From assembly GCA_016235805.1 (NCBI GenBank), contig JACRIY010000084.1:34850-98849 (forward strand): a stretch of DNA of 64,000 bases, given 5' to 3'. Both the position numbers and the translations under genes were made by a program. The DNA is from Rhodocyclales bacterium (GTDB taxonomy: Bacteria > Pseudomonadota > Gammaproteobacteria > Burkholderiales > Rhodocyclaceae). Below, piece after piece: positions 51,551-64,000 of the stretch. Every line of letters starts with the position of its first letter. Within the stretch, counting starts at the first letter, position 1. The notes under the pieces are model-generated. The model had not been told where the DNA came from. It ran no database searches and saw only the letters and a list, made by a program, of their open reading frames with translations.

Positions 51551-52113
51551 TCCGGATCAATCTCCTTCCCCACCGCGAAGAAAAGCGCAAAGCCAGGCGC
51601 CAGCAGTTCTATGTCCTGACGGGACTGGTTTCGGTGCTGGCAGCCGTGATCTGGTTCCTCGGGTATTCGCTGATCAGCCGCGAGACGGACCTGCAGAACG
51701 AAAAGAACGAGTTCCTCAAGAAGGAAATTGCCAGCCTCGACAAGGAAATCAGCGAAATCAAGAAGATTCAGGAGCAGACCAATGCGCTTCTGTCGCGCAA
51801 GCGCGTGATCGAGGCCCTGCAAGCCAACCGTACCGAGACGGTGCATCTATTCAATGAACTCGCCAAGCAGGTTCCCGAAGGCATCTACCTGCGCACCCTG
51901 GTGCAAACCGGACCGAAGATCGTGCTCTCGGGGTACGCACAGTCGAATGCCCGAATTACTACCTTGATGAACAACCTTGACGAATCGCCGCTCCTTGAGG
52001 CTTCGACCCTGGTTGAAACCAAGGCGGAGACCGTCGTGGGACGTCGGCTCAATGCGTTCAGCATCACGACGATGATTACGCGCCAGACCGCGCAGGCACC
52101 GGGGAAGAAATGA
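51547..52113 (+). CDS. pilN: Type IV pilus inner-membrane protein PilN
   Basis: A 188-aa bitopic protein. The N-terminal cytoplasmic peptide MIRINLLPHREEKRKARRQQ is the PilM-binding I-N-L-L-P motif; a membrane helix follows (LTGLVSVLAAVIWFLGYSLI), then a coiled coil (NEKNEFLKKEIASLDKEISE) and a ferredoxin-like periplasmic domain. It heterodimerises with PilO. ATGA overlaps at both ends. Confidence 0.95.
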   Translation: MIRINLLPHREEKRKARRQQFYVLTGLVSVLAAVIWFLGYSLISRETDLQNEKNEFLKKEIASLDKEISEIKKIQEQTNALLSRKRVIEALQANRTETVHLFNELAKQVPEGIYLRTLVQTGPKIVLSGYAQSNARITTLMNNLDESPLLEASTLVETKAETVVGRRLNAFSITTMITRQTAQAPGKK

Positions 52114-52862
52114 TGAAGCTGCCCTCCCTGAAAGACCTGTTCAAACGCAAATCGGCAGCCGAAAAGCTGGCGGAGAAGCATTCGGCCAAGGTGGAGCCTG
52201 CTGCACCGAAGGCGCCGATGATCGATTTCCAGCAACTGGCGATGGACTTCAAGACGCTGGATCCGAAGGATCCGGGGTTGTGGCCGCTGGCGCCGAGGGT
52301 CGTCATCCTCTTGGGCTTGTTCATTGCTTTGATTGCAACGGCCTGGGGATTTGGTGCTCTTGGCTGGAGTGTGCAATTGGAGGAGTTGGAGGCCAAGCGC
52401 GCCGAGGAGGTCAAGCACAAGGAAGACTGGCTGAACAAAAAGCGGCAGGCCGTGAATCTGGACGAATATCGGCGTCAATTGGCGGAAATCGATCGTTCGT
52501 TCGGTGCTCTGCTCAAGCAGTTGCCGAACAAGGCCGAAATGGGCGACATGCTGGTGGACATCAACAAGGCCGCCCAAGGCAGGGGCTTGCTGGTCGAACT
52601 CTTCAAGCCGGGTGGCGAGGCGCCAAAGGAATTCTATGCGGAAGTTCCGATCGCGCTCAACCTGACCGGTACTTATCACGATATCGGAGGATTCACCGGG
52701 GATATCGCGAAATTGCCCCGCATCGTCACGCTCAACGACATCAGCATGACGGCGAATCCAAATGGGACTCTGGCCCTGCGGGCGACCGCGAAGACCTTCC
52801 GCTATCTGGATGAGGGCGAGATCGCCAACCAGAAGAAGGCCGTCAAGGGAGGCAAGAAATGA
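52110..52862 (+). CDS. pilO: Type IV pilus inner-membrane protein PilO
   Basis: A 250-aa protein with a long charged N-terminal segment, a helix (VVILLGLFIALIATAWGFGA), a coiled coil (EELEAKRAEEVKHKEDWLNK) and the periplasmic domain (VEFFKP-like segment LVELFKPGGEAPKEFYAEVP, then TGTYHDIGGFTGDIAKLPRI, typical of PilO). Partner of PilN. Overlaps pilN and pilP by 4 bp each. Confidence 0.94.
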   Translation: MMKLPSLKDLFKRKSAAEKLAEKHSAKVEPAAPKAPMIDFQQLAMDFKTLDPKDPGLWPLAPRVVILLGLFIALIATAWGFGALGWSVQLEELEAKRAEEVKHKEDWLNKKRQAVNLDEYRRQLAEIDRSFGALLKQLPNKAEMGDMLVDINKAAQGRGLLVELFKPGGEAPKEFYAEVPIALNLTGTYHDIGGFTGDIAKLPRIVTLNDISMTANPNGTLALRATAKTFRYLDEGEIANQKKAVKGGKK

Positions 52863-53383
52863 AGCCCAGTGCCCTCCTGATTGTGTTAGTGCCTTTGCTG
52901 GCCGGCTGCGCGGCGGAACAGCATCAGGATCTTCGGGAATGGATGCGTGAGGAGGCCAAGACCATGCGGGGCAAGGTCGCTCCGCTGCCTGAGATCGCGG
53001 CGTTTCCAGTTGTCGCCTATGAAACCGAAACGCTTACGCCGCCATTTGCCTCGGGAAAAATCGTGACCTTGGAGGCTGTTGCCGACAAGTCCGCGCCGGA
53101 TCGGTCGCGGCCGCAGCAACCGCTAGAAACATTCCCGATCGAGGATCTTAAGGTGATGGGCATCATCATGGCCGGTCCGGTGCCATACGCCCTGATCCAG
53201 ACACCGCCGCCCAACAAGCCCAAGCACGTGAGGGTAGGGGAATACATGGGCCGCAGTTTCGGCAAAATCACTCAGATTTCCAGGGATAGCGTTACGGTGC
53301 TTGAAACCGTCAAGGACGCGAACGGCGCATGGGTCGCGCAGGAGAAGGTGCTCATGGTGCCGAACGAAGGAGGACGTAAATGA
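52859..53383 (+). CDS. pilP: Type IV pilus lipoprotein PilP
   Basis: A 174-aa inner-membrane lipoprotein bridging PilN/PilO to the secretin. Lipobox LLAGCAAEQ at Cys17. DLREWMREEAKTMRGKVAPL is the conserved N-terminal signature, and the C-terminal HR-like beta domain (LKVMGIIMAGPVPYALIQTP, YMGRSFGKITQI) contacts PilQ. Four-base overlaps with neighbours. Confidence 0.94.
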   Translation: MKPSALLIVLVPLLAGCAAEQHQDLREWMREEAKTMRGKVAPLPEIAAFPVVAYETETLTPPFASGKIVTLEAVADKSAPDRSRPQQPLETFPIEDLKVMGIIMAGPVPYALIQTPPPNKPKHVRVGEYMGRSFGKITQISRDSVTVLETVKDANGAWVAQEKVLMVPNEGGRK

Positions 53384-55596
53384 ACAAACTTAAACTTGCC
53401 GCCCTGGCCATGCTGGGCTTTTGCCTCGGCTTGTCAGCCAACTCGTTCGCGGCCGACAATTCCATCAAGCAGGTTCAGGTGAGGCGCGATGGTGATCAGG
53501 TGTTGCTCAAGGTCCAGATGTCAGCTCCGCTGAAGGCGTTGCCAGGCAATTGGAGCGTGGTCGAGCCGCCGCGCATCGTGATCGATTTTCCGGACACGGA
53601 CAACCAGTCGGGCAGGACCCTTCAGCAGGTGTCCGAGGGAGACCTGCGCAGCCTGAACCTGGTCCAGACCGACAAGCTGACCAGACTGGTGCTGAACCTT
53701 TATCGGCCGACGAAGTTTTCCACCGAGATCGTCGGCGACGCGCTTTTCATAAAGCTGCAGGCGCAGGGCGTGCAGGCCAGCCAGGAGCCGGCGCCAAGCG
53801 TCTACCAATCGGCCCCCACCGCAGCCGGTACGGCCGCAAAGTCCGCGCAGGCGACCGACACAGCCGCCGTTCGCGACATCATGTTCAGGCGTGGCGAAGA
53901 TGGCCAGGCGTCGATCACCGTTGACCTGACGGACGGCACCGCGCCTATCGACATTCGTCGCTCAGCTACGGGTATCACCGTGGAACTGCGTGACGTTGAA
54001 ATCCCGGAGCGCTTGCAGAACCGCCGTGACGTCAACGACTTTGCGACGCCGGTGACCACGATTACCTCGCGCGCTGAAGGCAACATGACCCGGCTGGAAA
54101 TCGCGGCACGGGGGCGCTGGTTCCACCAGGCGCACCTTACGAACAACCAGCTTAATATCGAAGTCAAGCCCATTCCCGCCGACGAGGCGAACAAGCTGGT
54201 TCAAACCGGCCAGCAGGGGCAGAAGGTATCGATCAACTTCTTCAATGCCGACGCAACCATGGTCCTGAGGACACTTGCCGACATATCTGGCAAGAACGTT
54301 CTGATCGATCCGTCGCTGAACGGGAAGGCGGTGACCGCAAACCTCGATAATATCCCCTATGACCAGGCGCTTGAAATCATCATGGCGCAGGTGAATGCGG
54401 GCATGCGAGTACGCAATGAGGTCGTTCTATTCGGCGACAGGGCCGTTTTGCAGAAGCGCGATCAGGATACCGCCGACGAACTGGCGCGAGCGAGCGACAT
54501 CGCGCCTCTTGTGGCGGAAACCTTCAAGCTGAGCTACGTAAAGGCAGCCGACATCGTTTCGCTGGTAAATACGAGCTTTGCTCCGGCCGGCGCCGCAGGT
54601 GCCGCACCTGCGGCGGGCGCGGCACCTGCGGCAGGCGCACCCGCGGCAGGCGCGTCAGGAGGCGGCGCCAACAAGGGAATGCTCACCGCGCGCGGAGGGA
54701 TCTCGATACACGATGCCACCAATCAGGTATTCGTCCGCGACACGGCGGCGGTGATCGAGGCGATACGCGAAGTCATCCGCAATGTCGACCTTCCGCCCAA
54801 GCAGGTGCTGATCGAGGCGCGCATCGTCGAGGCGTCCACCGGGTTTACCGGTTCGTTGGGAGTCAGGATGAATGCATTCGGTCTCCAGCGGGGAGGCAGC
54901 CAATTTCCCGGCACCACACGGGGAATTCTTTCAGTCGGGCCTCCGCAAACCGGCAACAATATTGATGTTTTCGGAGCAGGCTCGTCACCGTCGCTAACCG
55001 CCAGCACCCAGATCTTCCGGCCGGGCTATGAATTGGCCGGAGCCGCCAATTTCGGGTTGATGCTGTTCAATAGCGCCGCCACGAAACTGATCCAGCTGGA
55101 ACTTCAGGCCGCAGAACAGGATACCCGCAACAAGACTATATCCTCACCACGCATCGTTACCCTGAACCGCAAGGCAGCGACAATCAACAACACCCAACAG
55201 GTAACGATTCTGACGGGTGTCAATGCAACAACCGGCTTGCCGATCTACCAGACGTTCTCGGCTCCGCTGACCTTGGGAGTGACTCCCTCGGTGAATCCGG
55301 ATAATCGCATCAGCCTGGAACTCAATATCGCCAAGAGCACGATCACGAACGCAACTACGGGTAGCCTCGACACCAACACGGTAACCACCAATGTGATAGT
55401 GGAAAACGGCGGCACGGTCGTCATTGGCGGTTTTTCGAGGGAAGGCGACAACCAGATTCAGGATCGAGTGCCGTTCCTCGGCGATTTGCCGTACGTCGGG
55501 TTTCTATTCAAGACCACCACGAAAGTTCAGTCGCGCAGCGAACTCCTGGTGTTCATAACACCCCGCATCATCAGCGAAAGCCTGGCGCAGCGGTAA
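53380..55596 (+). CDS. pilQ: Type IV pilus secretin PilQ
   Basis: A 738-aa outer-membrane channel for the pilus. Signal peptide LAALAMLGFCLGLSANSFAA; two AMIN domains (residues about 25-240, binding peptidoglycan); secretin N0 and N1 domains (VSINFFNADATMVLRTLADI); the secretin barrel (PPKQVLIEARIVEASTGFTG to GTVVIGGFSREGDNQIQDRV and PFLGDLPYVGFLFKTTT). Within the N1 domain lies a low-complexity Ala/Gly/Pro stretch encoded by tandem G/C-rich DNA (54586-54663), probably a flexible linker. Family length otherwise usual. Confidence 0.95.
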   Translation: MNKLKLAALAMLGFCLGLSANSFAADNSIKQVQVRRDGDQVLLKVQMSAPLKALPGNWSVVEPPRIVIDFPDTDNQSGRTLQQVSEGDLRSLNLVQTDKLTRLVLNLYRPTKFSTEIVGDALFIKLQAQGVQASQEPAPSVYQSAPTAAGTAAKSAQATDTAAVRDIMFRRGEDGQASITVDLTDGTAPIDIRRSATGITVELRDVEIPERLQNRRDVNDFATPVTTITSRAEGNMTRLEIAARGRWFHQAHLTNNQLNIEVKPIPADEANKLVQTGQQGQKVSINFFNADATMVLRTLADISGKNVLIDPSLNGKAVTANLDNIPYDQALEIIMAQVNAGMRVRNEVVLFGDRAVLQKRDQDTADELARASDIAPLVAETFKLSYVKAADIVSLVNTSFAPAGAAGAAPAAGAAPAAGAPAAGASGGGANKGMLTARGGISIHDATNQVFVRDTAAVIEAIREVIRNVDLPPKQVLIEARIVEASTGFTGSLGVRMNAFGLQRGGSQFPGTTRGILSVGPPQTGNNIDVFGAGSSPSLTASTQIFRPGYELAGAANFGLMLFNSAATKLIQLELQAAEQDTRNKTISSPRIVTLNRKAATINNTQQVTILTGVNATTGLPIYQTFSAPLTLGVTPSVNPDNRISLELNIAKSTITNATTGSLDTNTVTTNVIVENGGTVVIGGFSREGDNQIQDRVPFLGDLPYVGFLFKTTTKVQSRSELLVFITPRIISESLAQR

Positions 55597-55602
55597 CGAG
55601 TC

Positions 55603-55623
55603 GCCCGGGGCCAGCCCCCGGGC
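55603..55623. terminator. GC-rich hairpin after pilQ
   Basis: GCCCGGGG (55603-55610) and CCCCGGGC (55616-55623) form an 8-bp stem with a 5-base loop, 7 bp after the pilQ stop. No T-run follows, so it may terminate weakly, attenuate aroK, or stabilise the transcript 3' end. Confidence 0.45.
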
Positions 55624-55733
55624 AGCGCGCCTCCCGGCGCTATCACAGAATATGCAGTCGACGGCATCGGCGCGGAATCAGCGTTGATGCTGGGTGCTTT
55701 TGTCTTCCTGTTCCTGAAGGCTACAATCCTGCC

Positions 55734-56261
55734 GTGAGTACAAAGCACAACATCTACCTTGTCGGCATGCCGGGCGCAGGAAAAACCACTATTGGCCGAC
55801 AGCTAGCACGTCGGCTGGAACGGACGTTTGTCGATGCCGACCATGAGATCGAAGCCCGCACCGGCGTCAGGATCCCGCTGATTTTCGATATCGAGGGCGA
55901 ACAGGGGTTTCGCGATCGCGAAGCGAAGGTGATTGCCGATCTCGCCGGTGACAGCAATCTGATCGTCGCCACAGGAGGTGGTGCGGTTTTGCGACCTGAG
56001 AACAGGGCCGCGCTGAAGCAAAGCGGTACTGTGGTCTACCTGCAGGCCGCACCCAGGTTGCTATTCGAGCGAACACGGCTCGATCCCAACCGCCCGCTGC
56101 TCCAGGTTGCGAATCCAATGCAAAAAATCGAGGAACTTTTTGCCCAGCGCGATCCGCTTTACCGCGAAGTCGCAGATATTGTCGTCAATAGCCTTGGCGG
56201 CAGCATCAGCCACCTTGTGAAGCAGCTTGAACGGGAATTGCAGAAGCTATGCGCCGCCTGA
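55734..56261 (+). CDS. aroK: Shikimate kinase AroK
   Basis: Phosphorylates shikimate at O3 in aromatic amino-acid synthesis. The 175-aa protein has Walker [30 protein letters not shown] for the substrate/magnesium, and [10 protein letters not shown] plus [15 protein letters not shown], the shikimate-binding G-G-G. Start GTG 55734; a TACAAT hexamer lies 7 bp upstream but no convincing -35. Overlaps aroB by 13 bp. Confidence 0.95.
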   Translation: MSTKHNIYLVGMPGAGKTTIGRQLARRLERTFVDADHEIEARTGVRIPLIFDIEGEQGFRDREAKVIADLAGDSNLIVATGGGAVLRPENRAALKQSGTVVYLQAAPRLLFERTRLDPNRPLLQVANPMQKIEELFAQRDPLYREVADIVVNSLGGSISHLVKQLERELQKLCAA

Positions 56262-57343
56262 ACGTCGAACTCGCAGCACGCAGTTACCCGATCCTGATCG
56301 GACGCGGCCTGTTGGGCCGCGCCGAGCTGTTGCTCGACCACCTGCGCACACCGCGCGTCGCCCTGGTCAGCAACACGACAATCGCGCCGATTTATGCTAA
56401 TCGATTTGCCGAAGCCCTGGAGAAACTTGGCGTGGGCGTCACGCCGATTATTCTCCCGGATGGCGAGGCATACAAGAACTGGGAATCCCTGAACCAGATT
56501 CACGATGCTTTGCTGGCGGCGCGCTGTGACCGGTCTACCACGGTCGTGGCTTTCGGTGGCGGTGTCATAGGCGACCTGGCAGGATTCGCCGCCGCAACCT
56601 ATCAGCGTGGCGTCCCTTTCATCCAGGTCCCTACGACGCTTCTGTCCCAGGTCGATTCGTCCGTGGGCGGCAAGACCGGCATCAATCATGCGCGCGGCAA
56701 GAACATGGTGGGAGCTTTTTGGCAACCCCAACTGGTACTAGCCGATACCGATACCCTCCAGACGCTCCCGGCGCGGGAACTGTCGGCTGGATTGGCGGAA
56801 GTCATCAAATATGGCCTGATCCGTGACTTGCCCTTCCTCGACTGGCTGGAAACGCACATCGACGGACTCATGGCACGCGACGGAGACCTCCTGGCCGAAG
56901 CTGTTGAGCGCTCCTGCGCCAACAAGGCCGAGGTCGTCGCGGCCGATGAATTCGAGACGGCGAAGGATGGCGGCCGGGCGCTGCTCAATCTAGGCCACAC
57001 GTTCGGTCATGCCATCGAAACCGGCATGGGGTATGGCGAGTGGCTGCACGGCGAAGCAGTCGCCGCCGGCACGGTGATGGCCGCCGAGCTTTCCCGGCGC
57101 CTGGGATGGATCGGGAAGGCCGAAGTCGACCGCATCATCGTGCTTTTGAAGCGCGCGGGATTGCCTGTGCGCGGCCCCGACCTGGGCGCAGACCGCTATC
57201 TTGAATTGATGTCGCACGATAAAAAGGTGATCGCCGGCAGCTTGCGCCTGGTCCTGCTCAGGCAAATGGGCGACGCGGTCACGAGCGCCGAGGCGCCACG
57301 CAAGGAAATCGCCGCCGCGATCGAAGCCTGCAGCCATGCCTGA
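56249..57343 (+). CDS. aroB: 3-dehydroquinate synthase AroB
   Basis: Converts DAHP to 3-dehydroquinate with NAD and a divalent metal. The 364-aa sequence has [20 protein letters not shown] (NAD binding), [37 protein letters not shown], and metal ligands in [20 protein letters not shown] and [16 protein letters not shown]. Full length. Overlaps aroK upstream and dgt downstream. Confidence 0.97.
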   Translation: MRRLNVELAARSYPILIGRGLLGRAELLLDHLRTPRVALVSNTTIAPIYANRFAEALEKLGVGVTPIILPDGEAYKNWESLNQIHDALLAARCDRSTTVVAFGGGVIGDLAGFAAATYQRGVPFIQVPTTLLSQVDSSVGGKTGINHARGKNMVGAFWQPQLVLADTDTLQTLPARELSAGLAEVIKYGLIRDLPFLDWLETHIDGLMARDGDLLAEAVERSCANKAEVVAADEFETAKDGGRALLNLGHTFGHAIETGMGYGEWLHGEAVAAGTVMAAELSRRLGWIGKAEVDRIIVLLKRAGLPVRGPDLGADRYLELMSHDKKVIAGSLRLVLLRQMGDAVTSAEAPRKEIAAAIEACSHA

Positions 57344-58460
57344 CTTGGCACCTTATGCGGTCGGTGACGGCAACAGTCACGGTCGTGCATTCGTCGAACC
57401 TCGCCCCAAGGCGCGCAGTGAATTCCAGCGCGACCGCGACCGCATCGTGCACTCGACGGCATTCCGCCGCCTCGAGTACAAGACCCAGGTTTTTGTTAAC
57501 CACGAAGGCGACCTGTTTCGAACGCGGTTGACGCACAGCATTGAAGTCGCCCAGATTGCGCGTTCGATAGCGCGGGCGCTGCGCCTCAACGACGATCTGG
57601 CCGAGGCCATCGCCCTGGCCCATGATCTGGGCCACACGCCTTTTGGCCACGCCGGACAGGACGCACTCAACGAATGCATGCGGGAACACGGAGGTTTCGA
57701 GCACAACCTGCAGAGCCTGCGCATCGTCGATCGCCTGGAAGAGCGATATGGGGCTTTTGATGGCCTCAACCTGATGTTCGAGACGCGCGAGGGCATCCTC
57801 AAGCATTGCTCGCCGGCACGGGCCCGCCAATTGGGCGACCTCGGCCGGCGGTTCATCGAAGGGAGCAGCCCATCGCTCGAGGCGCAGATATGCAATCTTG
57901 CCGACGAGATCGCCTACAACAACCACGACGTCGACGATGGCCTGCGATCGGGCGTGCTGACCCTGGAACAGTTGCAGGAGATCTCCCTGTTCGCCCGCCA
58001 CGCTGCCGAGGTGGGCGCGGAATTTCCGGCCATTGCCGGGCGCCGCCGGGTGCATGAAACCATACGACGCATGATCGACGCGCAGGTGACCGACCTTCTC
58101 GCCGAGTCAGCGCGGCGCATCTCGGAATCGGCACCCAACAGCCTGGAAGACGTGCATCGCGCGCCCGAAATGATCGATTTCACGTTGGCGATGAAAGAGG
58201 AGAACCGGGCACTGAAGAATTTTCTGCGCGAACATCTCTACCGCCACTATCAGGTGCTGCGCATGACCACCAAGGCGCGGCGCGTGATCCAGGAATTGTT
58301 TAGTGCATTTGTCGACAATCCGCGACTGCTGCCGCCCCAATACCTCGAGCTTGCCGCGCGAGAGGGAATTGCCCGAGCCACGGCGGACTACATTGCCGGC
58401 ATGACCGACCGTTATTCGATGAAAGAGCATCGACGCCTGTTTTCAGTGGGCGAGTATTAG
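57336..58460 (+). CDS. dgt: Deoxyguanosinetriphosphate triphosphohydrolase-like protein
   Basis: A 374-aa HD-superfamily dNTPase that cleaves dGTP to deoxyguanosine and triphosphate. Metal ligands: [20 protein letters not shown] (H), [20 protein letters not shown] (H-D and H), and [19 protein letters not shown] (D). [20 protein letters not shown] precedes, matching the Dgt type 2 branch. Overlaps aroB by 8 bp; likely the end of the pil-aro-dgt operon, since gltB has its own promoter. Confidence 0.93.
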   Translation: MPDLAPYAVGDGNSHGRAFVEPRPKARSEFQRDRDRIVHSTAFRRLEYKTQVFVNHEGDLFRTRLTHSIEVAQIARSIARALRLNDDLAEAIALAHDLGHTPFGHAGQDALNECMREHGGFEHNLQSLRIVDRLEERYGAFDGLNLMFETREGILKHCSPARARQLGDLGRRFIEGSSPSLEAQICNLADEIAYNNHDVDDGLRSGVLTLEQLQEISLFARHAAEVGAEFPAIAGRRRVHETIRRMIDAQVTDLLAESARRISESAPNSLEDVHRAPEMIDFTLAMKEENRALKNFLREHLYRHYQVLRMTTKARRVIQELFSAFVDNPRLLPPQYLELAAREGIARATADYIAGMTDRYSMKEHRRLFSVGEY

Positions 58461-58585
58461 GCCCGGCCGGGAGTTCGGTTCCGTTTTCGGCGCCTCGTCC
58501 CGGACCGGGCGCTGGTAAAAATCCAAAATTGTCGGACGTCGTTCGGCAGCGCTGCCCGGATGTCGCGATGTTGCGTTGCAGCGTA

Positions 58586-58614
58586 TTGAATTCAACCGCC
58601 AATGGCGGTATATT
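58586..58614 (+). promoter_or_regulatory. Predicted sigma-70 promoter of gltB leader
   Basis: TTGAAT (58586-58591) and TATATT (58609-58614) are exactly 17 bases apart. The predicted start of transcription is about 58621, giving a 108-base leader before gltB. This is one of the closest consensus matches seen. Confidence 0.65.
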
Positions 58615-58622
58615 TGCACGCG

Positions 58623-58680
58623 TGTCCGTTGTCAGTGCGGACCATTCAAGGCCGGGGAGAGGGATCACCCCGGCTTTTTT
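58623..58680 (+). terminator. Leader hairpin and intrinsic terminator upstream of gltB
   Basis: GTCCG and CGGAC (58623-58641) form a first hairpin. GCCGGGG (58651-58657) and CCCCGGC (58668-58674) form a second with a 10-base loop, followed directly by six Ts (58675-58680). This is a classic rho-independent terminator placed between the gltB promoter and its ATG. It suggests premature termination, attenuation or a small RNA of about 60 bases. Alternatively it ends an extended dgt transcript. Confidence 0.75.
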
Positions 58681-58728
58681 GCCGGCCGCCTCCGGCGTGT
58701 GCCGGTCGCATTACCGAGGAAGATAACG

Positions 58729-63357
<4,629 letters not shown>

Positions 63358-63362
63358 TCAGG

Positions 63363-63480
63363 GCATTCCCCCCGGCCCCCTTGCCCAGCAAGGGGGTGAC
63401 AATGGTTCAGTCGCCGTGCTGCGCGCGCCGACTTCCGTACATTGACTCGCTGCCTCTTTGGGGCGGCCCTGCGGAGGCAG
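63363..63480 (+). repeat. Dispersed repeat R2, copy C (gltB / gltD boundary)
   Basis: Begins with CCCCCCGGCCCCCTTGCCC, then GCAAGGGGGTGAC, GGTTCAGTCGCCG, TTGACTCGC and TTTGGGGCGGCCC, matching copy B in order and spacing with more substitutions. It fills the 127-bp gap between gltB and gltD, ending just before the gltD ATG. Confidence 0.68.
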
Positions 63481-63484
63481 CGTA

Positions 63485-64000
63485 ATGGGCAAGCCAACCG
63501 GATTCCTCGAATTCCAGCGCATCTCGGAGAGCTACGAGAAGGCCGAAACGCGGGTCAAGCACTACCGCGAGTTCATTCCGCATCTCTCCGACGAGCAGGC
63601 GCGCACCCAGGGTGCGCGCTGCATGGACTGCGGCATTCCCTTCTGCAACAACGGCTGCCCGGTCAATAACCTGATCCCGGACTGGAACGACCTAGTCTAT
63701 CGCGGCAAGTGGCAGGAAGCCATCACCACGCTGCACTCGACCAACAACTTCCCCGAGTTCACCAGCCGCATCTGCCCCGCACCCTGCGAGGCCGCCTGTA
63801 CGCTGAACATCCCGCAGACGCCGGTGGGCATCAAGTCCATCGAGCGCGCCATCATCGACAAGGCCGGCGAGAACGGCTGGGTGCTGCCGCAACCGGCGGC
63901 GAAGAAGACCGGCAGGAAGGTCGCCATCGTCGGCTCCGGCCCGGCGGGCCTGGCCGCCGCCCAGCAGCTGGCACGCGTCGGCCATGCCGTGACGGTGTTC
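63485..64000 (+). CDS. gltD: Glutamate synthase small subunit GltD (cut by window end)
   Basis: The N-terminal 172 residues are visible. GltD passes electrons from NADPH via FAD and 4Fe-4S clusters to GltB. Fe-S ligands are in [19 protein letters not shown] and [19 protein letters not shown]; the first nucleotide-binding motif is [20 protein letters not shown]. Start ATG 63485 gives [20 protein letters not shown], the usual opening. It lies 127 bp after gltB, an unusually long gap for this pair, occupied by repeat R2. Confidence 0.95.
   Translation, partial: MGKPTGFLEFQRISESYEKAETRVKHYREFIPHLSDEQARTQGARCMDCGIPFCNNGCPVNNLIPDWNDLVYRGKWQEAITTLHSTNNFPEFTSRICPAPCEAACTLNIPQTPVGIKSIERAIIDKAGENGWVLPQPAAKKTGRKVAIVGSGPAGLAAAQQLARVGHAVTVF

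Noticed and set aside
54586..54663. Tandem G/C-rich repeat considered as a non-coding array
   Set aside because: It is in frame within pilQ and encodes an Ala/Gly/Pro linker.
63412..63436. R1-like sequence inside R2 copy C
   Set aside because: It aligns better with the internal block of R2 than with R1; similarity is probably compositional.

Overview
The window looks like a stretch of chromosome from a betaproteobacterium, most likely in or near Rhodocyclales. The basis is high GC, dense operons with 4-base ATGA/GTGA overlaps, and gene orders typical of that group: proA-holA-lptE-leuS, lptM-lysA / cyaY / mrcA / pilMNOPQ-aroK-aroB-dgt-gltB-gltD, and hslVU. Genus level is inference. No rRNA, tRNA, CRISPR array, prophage or insertion sequence was found.

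Layout. 1-6.5 kb (minus strand): a GMC-type FAD oxidoreductase cut by the window edge, then proA, holA, lptE and leuS. 6.6-13.1 kb: a FecR+SPOR secreted protein, a small hypothetical gene, a UvrD-type helicase, and an alpha/beta hydrolase, an atypical SDR and a class V aminotransferase in one run. 13.2-19.1 kb: rapZ, a NusG-II/Gx-transporter pair, a Lon-N protein, mutY and purT, a flavin reductase and a DUF1499 protein. 19.2-22.3 kb: a short filamentous-haemagglutinin-like protein, a small protein with a strong terminator, and a LysR regulator. 22.4-31.6 kb: rlmI, then a two-armed zinc module. The left arm is ZIP permease, DUF2796, ABC ATPase, FtsX-type permease and DUF3299. The right arm is zur, a His-rich small protein, an outer-membrane channel, a ZnuA-like and a ZnuB-like protein. 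A perfect 21-bp palindrome lies between the arms. 31.6-39 kb: a STAS protein, hslV, a frameshifted hslU, an AEC transporter, an HD-domain protein, a DUF1615 lipoprotein and a Bcr/CflA-type MFS exporter. 39.2-41.4 kb: a less GC-rich accessory patch with a RelE/ParE toxin-antitoxin pair (toxin frameshifted) and a secreted alpha/beta hydrolase. 41.5-47.7 kb: an RND efflux pair, lysA, lptM, cyaY. 47.9-64 kb: mrcA, the type IV pilus alignment operon, shikimate genes, dgt and glutamate synthase.

How genes work together. The zinc module couples a predicted Zur repressor and one bidirectional operator to outer-membrane entry, a periplasmic binding protein, an inner-membrane permease, a ZIP importer and a MacB/Lol-like system; no ZnuC ATPase is encoded beside the ZnuA/ZnuB pair. 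PilM-PilN-PilO-PilP-PilQ form the pilus alignment complex and secretin. AroK and AroB feed chorismate synthesis. GltB and GltD form NADPH-dependent glutamate synthase.

The most unusual signal is not a gene. At least eight copies of a 25-bp dispersed repeat occur on both strands, several inside genes and in frame (hslU, lysA, mutY). A second, about 105-bp, repeat sits exactly at gene boundaries (rapZ/nusG-II, purT/mutY, gltB/gltD) and supplies the start region of mutY. These and a third family share hairpins followed by G-runs that fit the G-quadruplex pattern.
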